From positions 1 to 6,137 of the forward strand of contig JAJYGB010000262.1 of NCBI GenBank assembly GCA_021785235.1: a DNA stretch of 6,137 nucleotides, in the 5' to 3' direction. Position numbers and translations under genes: made by a program. This document shows, one piece after another, positions 1-4,971 of the stretch (the stretch's first letter is position 1; every line of letters starts with the position of its first letter). The stretch is from Bacteroidota bacterium (GTDB lineage Bacteria; Bacteroidota; Kryptoniia; Kryptoniales; JAKASW01). The notes below the pieces were generated by a model that worked only from the letters and a program-made list of their open reading frames with translations, did no database searches and was not told the DNA's origin.

Positions 1-12
1 TTATGGGAGATT

Positions 13-573
13 ATGGCTACTACCACTGAATTCAGACCAGGGTTGACGATCCGTTATAACAACGATCTATGGACGATTGTAGAGTTTCAGCACGTAAACC
101 CCGGCAACTGGCGGGCATTTGTTCGCGCGAAGATGAGAAACCTCAAGACCGGACAGGTAATCGAGAACAGGTTCCGGGCGGGGCAGGACATAGAAGTGGT
201 CAGGATTGAGCAGCGCACCTACCAATACCTCTACCGGGACGGCGACATGCTGGTATTCATGGATAACGATACATACGACCAGATCCATGTACCGGAAGAC
301 GTCGTCGGTGAGGGAAGCAAGTTCCTGAAGGAGAACGAGAACGTCCAGATTTTCTTCAACGGCACCGAGATTACGGCCGTTGAGATTCCAATTTTCGTGA
401 ATCTCAGGGTCGTGGAAACGGAGCCGGGCATGAAAGGCGACAGCGTCAACAACGTCATGAAGCCCGCCAAGATGGAAACAGGCGCGACAGTGAACGTTCC
501 TCTTTTCGTCAACGAAGGAGAACTCCTTAAAGTTGACACGCGCAACGGCGCCTACGTGGAACGCGTGAAGTAA
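13..573 (+). CDS. efp: Elongation factor P (EF-P), Asn-tip variant
   Basis: EF-P binds between the ribosomal P and E sites in the cytoplasm and restores peptide-bond formation at stalled polyproline stretches. The 186 aa product has the normal family length and three-domain order: a KOW-like N-terminal domain (about residues 1-64) and two OB-fold domains (about 65-128 and 129-186). The C-terminal signature is clear: GATVNVPLFV followed by VDTRNGAYVERVK. The loop that reaches the peptidyl-transferase centre reads NPGNWRAF (residues 29-36), so the residue matching E. coli Lys34 is Asn32. Lysylation of EpmA type at that position is therefore impossible, and the Arg needed for EarP rhamnosylation is also missing there. 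Similar PGN tips are, from memory, found in Chlorobium EF-P. ATG 13 is preceded by GGGAG at 5-9, with rather short spacing. The reading frame stays open to the window edge, but the N-terminus matches the family at this Met. accB follows after 117 bp. Confidence 0.98.
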   Translation: MATTTEFRPGLTIRYNNDLWTIVEFQHVNPGNWRAFVRAKMRNLKTGQVIENRFRAGQDIEVVRIEQRTYQYLYRDGDMLVFMDNDTYDQIHVPEDVVGEGSKFLKENENVQIFFNGTEITAVEIPIFVNLRVVETEPGMKGDSVNNVMKPAKMETGATVNVPLFVNEGELLKVDTRNGAYVERVK

Positions 574-604
574 ACCAACCGGAGAATCCAATCGAGGCGC
601 TTGA

Positions 605-626
605 GCGGCGGATTCCACCGGCTTTT
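605..626 (+). terminator. Possible weak intrinsic terminator after efp
   Basis: A GC-rich imperfect hairpin can form at 605-622: GG at 607-608 pairs with CC at 618-619 and GG at 610-611 with CC at 615-616 around an ATT loop, extended by GC at 605-606 with GC at 621-622 across a bulge. It is followed directly by TTTT at 623-626. The stem has a mismatch and a bulge and the T-run is short, so it may be a partial terminator or chance. Its position, 30 bp after the efp stop and just before a TATAAT box, is what makes it plausible. Confidence 0.25.
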
Positions 627-629
627 CCC

Positions 630-635
630 TATAAT
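630..635 (+). promoter_or_regulatory. Candidate -10 box for accB
   Basis: The hexamer TATAAT lies 55 bp upstream of the chosen accB start in a gap that otherwise has no function. No good -35 hexamer sits 16-18 bp upstream; TTGAGC at 601-606 is 23 bp away, which is too far for standard sigma-70 spacing. If the host uses Bacteroidetes-type promoters (TTTG-containing -7 element) the box would not count. It is reported because it is a perfect hexamer in an intergenic position. Confidence 0.25.
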
Positions 636-690
636 ATGAAGAGTGCCCGCGAACGGGATTGTACCTCGACACCTTAGCATCGGAGACCAA

Positions 691-1179
691 ATGGACCTGA
701 ACTACATTAAGAAGCTCGTCAAGCTTGTGGACGAGAGCGGGGTAGACGAAATAGAGATTGAGGAGGAGGGGGGAAAGATACGGGTGAGCAAGTCCCGTCA
801 TAATTCTTCCGCGGCCCCGGTCTACCTGCCTCAATACGTTTCGCAGCCTCCGTTACCACCCCAGCCGGCCGCAGAACAGAAAACAAATCCCGGTCCCGCG
901 GCGGAAGCAGTCTCCGCCCCGAAAGCGGAAGAGAAGAAATACCACGAGGTCCGCTCACCGATAGTCGGGACATTCTACAGCGCCCCCGCACCCAATGCGG
1001 ATCCTTACGTCCAGATCGGCTCGAGTGTCCAGGAAGGCACTATCCTCTGCATCATCGAAGCGATGAAACTTATGAACGAGATCGAATCGGACAAAGCCGG
1101 CAAGGTGGCGCAGGTACTGGTTCAGAACGGGCAGCCGGTGGAGTACAACCAGCCGCTGTTCCTGGTAGAACCAGCATAA
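691..1179 (+). CDS. accB: Acetyl-CoA carboxylase biotin carboxyl carrier protein (BCCP)
   Basis: BCCP carries biotin between the biotin carboxylase and carboxyltransferase parts of acetyl-CoA carboxylase, the first committed step of fatty acid synthesis. The 162 aa product has a short N-terminal helix-rich segment typical of AccB ([15 protein letters not shown], then an acidic [13 protein letters not shown] patch), a Pro/Ala-rich flexible linker (about residues 38-80), and a C-terminal biotinyl domain (about 84-162). The biotin site is [11 protein letters not shown], with Lys126 as the expected biotinylated residue. ATG 691 is chosen because GGAG at 682-685 lies five bases upstream and the N-terminus then starts in the family way. 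A GTG at 643 in the same frame would add 16 unlike residues and has no comparable ribosome site. In many genomes accC follows within a few bases; here it starts 260 bp later, across element A. Co-transcription is still likely because no strong terminator is seen. Confidence 0.97.
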   Translation: MDLNYIKKLVKLVDESGVDEIEIEEEGGKIRVSKSRHNSSAAPVYLPQYVSQPPLPPQPAAEQKTNPGPAAEAVSAPKAEEKKYHEVRSPIVGTFYSAPAPNADPYVQIGSSVQEGTILCIIEAMKLMNEIESDKAGKVAQVLVQNGQPVEYNQPLFLVEPA

Positions 1180-1238
1180 CTACTTTCTGAAAGGTGGTAC
1201 TTGTGCAGATAGATCATGAGTTTCTTTTAGCGATGCAG

Positions 1239-1376
1239 AACTCCAAATGCCAAATTCCAAGCTCCAAACAAAAACAAAGTTCAAAGGAAAACAAAAACCG
1301 GAAATCCGTAGGATTTGCGTTTTGTCTTTCTATTTTTTCGAAGTTGCTTGGAGCTTGGCGTTTGAAACTTGGAATT
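1239..1376. repeat. Intergenic heptad inverted-repeat element A
   Basis: This imperfect palindrome of about 138 bp fills most of the accB-accC gap. The left arm (1242-1269) is four tandem 7-bp units with CCAA recurring exactly every 7 bp, for example TCCAAAT and TCCAAGC. The right arm (1348-1375) is four units of the complementary type, for example TTGGAGC and TTGGAAT. The outer 29 bp of the arms (1239-1267 against 1348-1376) match in inverted orientation at 23/29, including a perfect 11-bp block (1257-1267 with 1348-1358). The apex is a 6-bp perfect stem, AAATCC at 1302-1307 with GGATTT at 1311-1316, around a 3-base loop. The palindrome is close to symmetric about position 1308. Small open frames crossing it are not credible genes. 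No terminal target duplication or transposase is seen, so calling it a transposable element would be a guess. Confidence 0.85.
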
Positions 1377-1426
1377 TTTGCCGCACTGTTGTCCTGCCGC
1401 TCAACAGGATGGTAAAGCCCATAATT

Positions 1427-1442
1427 AAGAAAGAGTTGATTG
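1427..1442 (+). promoter_or_regulatory. Weak ribosome site and TTG start of accC
   Basis: AAGAAAGAG lies four bases before TTG 1440. It has no GGAGG core, unlike the AAAGGAGA before gcvH (2921-2928) and the GGAG before gcvPA (3405-3408). TGA at 1437-1439 directly precedes the TTG in the same frame, so no longer N-terminus exists. This pairing of a poor site with a rare start codon suggests accC translation is deliberately low relative to accB or is coupled to something upstream. Confidence 0.6.
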
Positions 1443-2780
1443 TTTAATAAGATACTGATTGCAAACAGAGGCGAAATCGCGCTTCGGATCATCAGGACTT
1501 GCCGGGAGCTCGGCATCAAGACCGTGGCGGTCTATTCGGAAGCGGATCGCGATTCGTTGCATGTCCGGTTTGCGGACGAAGCCGTCTGCATCGGCCCGCC
1601 CCCCAGCCGCGAAAGCTACCTCAATATACCGCGCATCATCGCCGCCGCGGAGATCACGAACGCCGACGCAGTGCATCCCGGCTACGGCTTTCTGTCAGAG
1701 AACGCGAAGTTCTCCGAAATATGCGAGAGCAGCGGGATAAAGTTCATCGGCCCCAGGCCCGAAATGATTACTTCGATGGGCGACAAGGCTTCTGCAAAAG
1801 ACACAATGCGCAAAGCCGGCGTGCCGGTGGTCCCGGGGAGCGACGGCGTTATCGACGACCCGAAGACGGCCAAGGAAGTCGCCGCATCGGTCGGTTACCC
1901 GGTAATAATAAAGGCGACCGCCGGCGGGGGCGGAAAGGGGATGAGACTCGCCTGGAACGAAGACGAATTTGACAGGCAGTTTCAAATGGCGCGGACCGAG
2001 GCCGAGGCCGCTTTCGGAAACGCCGGCGTTTACATCGAGAAGTACGTTGAACAGCCGCGACATGTGGAATTCCAGGTGCTCGGGGATCAGTACGGCGAAG
2101 TGGTCCATCTCGGCGAGCGCGAGTGCTCGATACAGCGAAGGCACCAGAAACTGATCGAAGAGTCACCGTCCCCGATCATGGATCCGGAGCTGCGCGAGAA
2201 AATGGGCGCGGCCGCGGTGAAGGGGGCGAAGAGCGTCAGGTATGAAGGCGCAGGCACCATCGAATTCCTCGTCGACAAGTATAAGAATTTTTATTTCATG
2301 GAGATGAACACCCGTATACAGGTTGAGCATCCGGTCACCGAGCAGGTCACCGGCTTCGATCTCGTCAGGGAGCAGATAAACATCGCGGCCGGCTCGAAGG
2401 TAAGCAAAAAAAAGCTGAAACAGACCGGGCACGCGCTCGAATGCCGTATTAACGCGGAAGACCCGTACAAGGATTTTCGTCCGAACCCCGGAACGATCAC
2501 CGGTTTCCATATCCCGGGCGGCTATGGAGTGAGGACCGATTCGCATGTGTACGTCGGTTACAAGGTACCGCCGTACTACGATTCCCTCCTGGCAAAACTC
2601 ATAGCCTTTGGCTCGACACGGGAGGAAACGATCGACAGGATGTACAGGGCCCTTGAAGAATTTGTAGTGGAAGGGGTCGCTACAACGATTCCTTTCCACA
2701 TGAAAGTGATGAAAGACGAGCGTTTCAGGAAGGGAGAATTCGACACTCACTTCCTGGATTCCTTCAACTTCGCAGATTAA
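1440..2780 (+). CDS. accC: Acetyl-CoA carboxylase biotin carboxylase subunit, TTG start
   Basis: AccC uses ATP and bicarbonate to carboxylate biotin on AccB. The 446 aa length is close to the 449 aa of E. coli AccC. The N-terminal domain starts [14 protein letters not shown] and contains GYGFLSEN (81-88). The ATP-grasp domain has the Gly-rich ATP loop [12 protein letters not shown] from Lys158, the [18 protein letters not shown] segment (His235), and [12 protein letters not shown] with the metal and catalytic residues Glu288, Asn290, Arg292 and Glu296. The C-terminal domain has [11 protein letters not shown] (Arg336, matching catalytic Arg338). No expected motif is missing, so the protein should be active. 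The start must be TTG at 1440: TGA at 1437-1439 closes the frame immediately upstream and the conserved KILIANRGE begins at codon 4. The ribosome site is only a purine run, AAGAAAGAG at 1427-1435, so initiation is predicted to be weak. Element A upstream separates it from its partner accB. Confidence 0.98.
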   Translation: MFNKILIANRGEIALRIIRTCRELGIKTVAVYSEADRDSLHVRFADEAVCIGPPPSRESYLNIPRIIAAAEITNADAVHPGYGFLSENAKFSEICESSGIKFIGPRPEMITSMGDKASAKDTMRKAGVPVVPGSDGVIDDPKTAKEVAASVGYPVIIKATAGGGGKGMRLAWNEDEFDRQFQMARTEAEAAFGNAGVYIEKYVEQPRHVEFQVLGDQYGEVVHLGERECSIQRRHQKLIEESPSPIMDPELREKMGAAAVKGAKSVRYEGAGTIEFLVDKYKNFYFMEMNTRIQVEHPVTEQVTGFDLVREQINIAAGSKVSKKKLKQTGHALECRINAEDPYKDFRPNPGTITGFHIPGGYGVRTDSHVYVGYKVPPYYDSLLAKLIAFGSTREETIDRMYRALEEFVVEGVATTIPFHMKVMKDERFRKGEFDTHFLDSFNFAD

Positions 2781-2793
2781 TGGAAAGAAAATC

Positions 2794-2915
2794 CTAAACT
2801 CTATATCCGAAATTCCAAGTAATTTCCGATTATTGAAGTCTAAGGCCATTGAATCTCCCGATTTTGAATTTTGGACCTTATATAAGATTTAGAGTTTAGC
2901 ATTTAGAGTTTTTAC
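2794..2915. repeat. Intergenic heptad inverted-repeat element B
   Basis: This AT-rich imperfect palindrome occupies the accC-gcvH gap. The right side keeps a 7-bp phase for seven units from 2862 to 2910; the last three are TAGAGTT, TAGCATT and TAGAGTT. The left side has diverged units of the opposite strand type, such as TCCTAAA (2792-2798), TCCGAAA (2806-2812) and TTCCAAG (2813-2819). The strongest pairing is a perfect 9-bp match, CTAAACTCT at 2794-2802 with AGAGTTTAG at 2891-2899. The middle is poorly paired, so this copy is more decayed than A or C. It shares the 10-mer AAATTCCAAG with the left arm of element A (2810-2819 and 1252-1261). The element ends a few bases before the gcvH ribosome site. 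No promoter is convincing here, although TATAAG at 2881-2886 resembles a -10 box. Confidence 0.7.
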
Positions 2916-2932
2916 TATTTAAAGGAGATATC

Positions 2933-3313
2933 ATGGAATTTCCCTCTAACCTGAAGTACACTAAAGATCACGAATGGCTGCGCGTCGAGGGGGGTACCGG
3001 CGTGGTAGGGATTACCGAATACGCGCAGGGCGAACTCGGCGACGTCGTTTTCGTAGAACTGCCCGCGGTCGGAACGAAGCTCCAGCAGGGGAAGCAGTTC
3101 GGAACCATCGAGGCTGTCAAGACGGTTTCGGATCTTTTCGCCCCGGTGAGCGGCGAGATCGTCGAGATCAACGAGGCGCTCAAGGACTCACCGGAAGTCG
3201 TCAATAAGGAACCTTACGGCGGCGGCTGGATGGTGAAAGTGAAGATTGCCGATGCTGCCGAGCTGAACAGCCTCCTTGACGCGGCTAAGTACGGCGAGAT
3301 GGTAGGACACTGA
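2933..3313 (+). CDS. gcvH: Glycine cleavage system H protein
   Basis: GcvH is the lipoyl carrier of the glycine cleavage complex: it takes the aminomethyl group from the P protein, presents it to the T protein and is reoxidised by the L protein. The 126 aa product has the family length. It starts with the typical [29 protein letters not shown] region (residues 9-37 approximately). The lipoyl site is [18 protein letters not shown], with Lys63 as the expected lipoylated residue, and the C-terminal part [12 protein letters not shown] is conserved. ATG 2933 has a strong ribosome site, AAAGGAGA at 2921-2928. The next gene is gcvPA, its direct partner, 102 bp downstream with hairpin element C between them. 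No gcvT is present upstream, although gcvT-gcvH pairs are common, so the T protein is presumably encoded elsewhere. Confidence 0.98.
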   Translation: MEFPSNLKYTKDHEWLRVEGGTGVVGITEYAQGELGDVVFVELPAVGTKLQQGKQFGTIEAVKTVSDLFAPVSGEIVEINEALKDSPEVVNKEPYGGGWMVKVKIADAAELNSLLDAAKYGEMVGH

Positions 3314-3316
3314 TTT

Positions 3317-3394
3317 GAGTAATTAGTATGTAGTAGGTAGTAAGTTAGCGGAAGCTAATTGTGCTACATACTACCTTCTACCTACTACCTACTC
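3317..3394. repeat. Intergenic heptad inverted-repeat element C (78-nt hairpin)
   Basis: This is the cleanest element. The right arm is four near-perfect 7-bp units, CTACATA (3364-3370), CTACCTT (3371-3377), and CTACCTA twice (3378-3391). The left arm holds GT-rich units such as TTAGTAT (3323-3329), GTAGTAG (3330-3336) and GTAGTAA (3337-3343). Arms 3317-3344 and 3367-3394 pair in inverted orientation at 23 of 28 positions. At the top, TTAGC (3345-3349) and GCTAA (3354-3358) form a 5-bp stem closing a GGAA loop, which fits the GNRA tetraloop pattern. The transcript between gcvH and gcvPA would therefore fold into a long hairpin. No T-run follows, so a standard terminator is unlikely; mRNA stabilisation or attenuation between the two genes is possible. 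The right edge lies ten bases before GGAG of gcvPA. Confidence 0.9.
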
Positions 3395-3415
3395 TTTCTT
3401 AACCGGAGAATTTTA

Positions 3416-4756
3416 ATGCCTTATTATCCGAATACCGATGACGACCGGCGCGACATGCTGGCGGCTATCGGGGTAAGGAATTTCGAAGAACTCATAAAGG
3501 ACATTCCTCAGGAAATCAGGTTGAAGGGTGACCTGAAGATTCCTACCGCCATGAGCGAATACGAAGTGACAAAGCACCTCGCGTCGCTTGCCAACAAGAA
3601 TATCAACACATCGGATGCCGTCTCGTTTCTCGGCGCCGGCGCTTATGACCATTTCATCCCGTCGGCGGTCGGTGCTCTTCTCGGCAGGTCGGAGTTCTAT
3701 ACGGCCTACACGCCGTATCAGGCTGAAGTAAGCCAGGGTACGCTGCAGGCCATCTACGAATACCAGACGATGATTTGCCGCCTGACGGGCATGGATGTTT
3801 CAAACGCGTCGCTGTATGACGCCGGCAGCGGGCTCGCGGAAGCGGCTCTCATGGCGGTGGCGCATACCGGCCGGAAGAAAATAATCGCCGCACATCCGGT
3901 TCACCCTCTTTATCTGCAGGTCGTTCGGACCTACGTGCATGGCCAGGGCTTTGAGATCGTCGAAGTCCCCGCGCGGGATGGCATTGCCGACATCGACGCC
4001 GTGAAGAAGGCAGTCGATGGCAACACTGCCGCGCTTATGGTGCAACAGCCGTCTTTCCTCGGCACCCTCAGCGATGTCTTTGCTCTCGGCGAGATCGCGC
4101 ATGCCGCGGGAGCACTTTATGTCGTCGACGCGTCTCCGGTCTCTCTTGGATTTCTCGCTCCTCCGGGCGAATACGGCGCGGACGTCGTCGTGGGAGAAGG
4201 CCAGTCGCTCGGAATTTCTCAGAGTCTCGGCGGACCGTTCCTTGGAATCTTCGCCGTCAGGGAAGCGCTCATCCGGCGCCTTCCCGGAAGACTGGCGGGG
4301 GTAACCGTCGACACGGAAGGGGCCCGCGGGTTCGTGCTGACGCTGCAGACCCGCGAACAGCAGATCAGGCGCGAGAAGGCCACTTCAAATATCTGCACCA
4401 ACGAAGGCCTGATGATGCTTGCTTCCACTATTTATATGTCGCTGATGGGCAAGCAGGGGATCATGGAAGTCGCCGAACAGTCGGGCTCGAAGGCGCATTA
4501 CCTGGCCGACCAGATCGCGAAGATTCCCGGCTTCGGCCTGAAGTACAAGCAGCCCTTCTTCAACGAGTTCCTGGTTTCGACTCCCGTTCCCGCGCGGCGC
4601 ATCGTCGAAGCAGGCCTGTCGAAGAAGATTCTCGCGGGCCTCGATGTGGAGACACTGCATGCTTCCGAGAAGGGGCTCCTCGTCGCGGTGACCGAGAAGC
4701 GTACACGCGCCGAGCTCGACGAGTACGTAAGTTTCCTGAAAACTTTTGCGAAGTAA
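3416..4756 (+). CDS. gcvPA: Glycine dehydrogenase (decarboxylating) subunit 1 of split P protein
   Basis: GcvPA is the N-terminal half of the split P protein, which decarboxylates glycine and loads aminomethyl onto lipoyl-GcvH. The 446 aa length fits the split subunit rather than the roughly 950 aa fused GcvP. Conserved blocks visible are YPNTDDDRRDML at the N-terminus, SFLGAGAYDHFIPSA (around 70-84), SEFYTAYTPYQAEVSQGTLQ, VGEGQSLG (259-266) and TREQQIRREKATSNICTN (312-329). The PLP-binding Lys is carried by the partner subunit GcvPB, so its absence here is expected. ATG 3416 is chosen because GGAG at 3405-3408 lies seven bases upstream and the family N-terminus begins there; a longer frame from TTG 3359 would be translated from hairpin C. 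gcvPB does not follow: the next gene is guaA. The PLP subunit must be encoded outside this window. Confidence 0.98.
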   Translation: MPYYPNTDDDRRDMLAAIGVRNFEELIKDIPQEIRLKGDLKIPTAMSEYEVTKHLASLANKNINTSDAVSFLGAGAYDHFIPSAVGALLGRSEFYTAYTPYQAEVSQGTLQAIYEYQTMICRLTGMDVSNASLYDAGSGLAEAALMAVAHTGRKKIIAAHPVHPLYLQVVRTYVHGQGFEIVEVPARDGIADIDAVKKAVDGNTAALMVQQPSFLGTLSDVFALGEIAHAAGALYVVDASPVSLGFLAPPGEYGADVVVGEGQSLGISQSLGGPFLGIFAVREALIRRLPGRLAGVTVDTEGARGFVLTLQTREQQIRREKATSNICTNEGLMMLASTIYMSLMGKQGIMEVAEQSGSKAHYLADQIAKIPGFGLKYKQPFFNEFLVSTPVPARRIVEAGLSKKILAGLDVETLHASEKGLLVAVTEKRTRAELDEYVSFLKTFAK

Positions 4757-4768
4757 ATTTTGAGAAAG

Positions 4769-4961
4769 TTCCAGCTTACAAACGCCAGGTCCTAAATAAG
4801 CTCTATTGCTGTGAAGGAGTTGAACTCCTGAACGCCCGGGCTTGGGTTCGGGAGTATAACTCTCTCACAACTCTCGGAGCTTGCAGAGGACTCCTTCAAA
4901 GCTGGAGATAAATCTAAATCGCTTCGTTCCCTTTGGAGCTTGGTGGTTGGAAATTGGAATT
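4769..4961. repeat. Intergenic heptad inverted-repeat element D, with nested hairpin
   Basis: Element D fills most of the 215-bp gcvPA-guaA gap. The right arm (4933-4961) is four 7-bp units beginning with TTGGAGC and ending with TTGGAAT, and matches the right arm of element A (1348-1376) at 25/29. The left arm (4769-4795) is degenerate and pairs with the right arm at 18 of 27 positions. Between the arms lies a more GC-rich structured insert. Two further inverted pairs are visible: CCAGCTT 4771-4777 with AAGCTGG 4899-4905, and GAAGGAGT 4813-4820 with ACTCCTTC 4890-4897. The left-arm bases can pair with either partner, so alternative folds exist. The element ends ten bases before the guaA start. 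No purine riboswitch consensus was recognised. Confidence 0.7.
4824..4855 (+). other. GC-rich stem-loop nested inside element D
   Basis: ACTCCTGAAC at 4824-4833 pairs with GTTCGGGAGT at 4846-4855 over ten consecutive positions with a single G-U pair, around a 12-base loop containing CCCGGG. It sits inside the 8-bp GAAGGAGT/ACTCCTTC stem. The composition differs from the AT-rich heptad arms around it, which suggests a separate element nested inside D or a distinct RNA structure in the guaA leader. The lack of a T-run argues against a standard terminator. Confidence 0.7.
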
Positions 4962-4971
4962 CGCTTGAGAT

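Noticed and set aside
574..590. Ribosome-site-like AACCGGAGAAT after efp, the same 11 bases as before gcvPA
   Set aside because: No start codon follows at a usable distance and no small reading frame is supported, so it is probably chance.
643..690. GTG 643 as the accB start, adding 16 residues
   Set aside because: It lacks a good ribosome site, the extra residues do not resemble AccB, and ATG 691 has GGAG at proper spacing.
67..834. 255 aa open frame on the minus strand over efp and the accB start
   Set aside because: It is the antisense shadow of efp, a clearly conserved gene, and runs through the intergenic leader and into accB without any recognisable domain.
1239..1376. CRISPR array or MITE for the repeat elements
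   Set aside because: Units are 7 bp without spacers, which excludes CRISPR. No target-site duplication or transposase-linked terminal repeat could be identified, so a MITE label is not supported.
1194..1447. Small open frames (73 and 66 aa on +, 101 aa on -) across the accB-accC gap
   Set aside because: They are translations of the heptad palindrome, overlap each other in different frames and both strands, have low-complexity Lys/Ser-rich sequence and lack ribosome sites.
2163..2849. 228 aa minus-strand open frame over the 3' half of accC
   Set aside because: It lies antisense to conserved ATP-grasp sequence and continues into element B; no family features were seen.
3359..3415. TTG 3359 as the gcvPA start, adding 19 residues
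   Set aside because: The extension is translated from the heptad hairpin; ATG 3416 has GGAG seven bases upstream and the family N-terminus.
4806..4905. tRNA or purine riboswitch upstream of guaA
   Set aside because: A GGTTCG string resembles a T-arm, but no acceptor stem, anticodon arm or CCA layout fits, and the conserved purine riboswitch loop sequences were not found.
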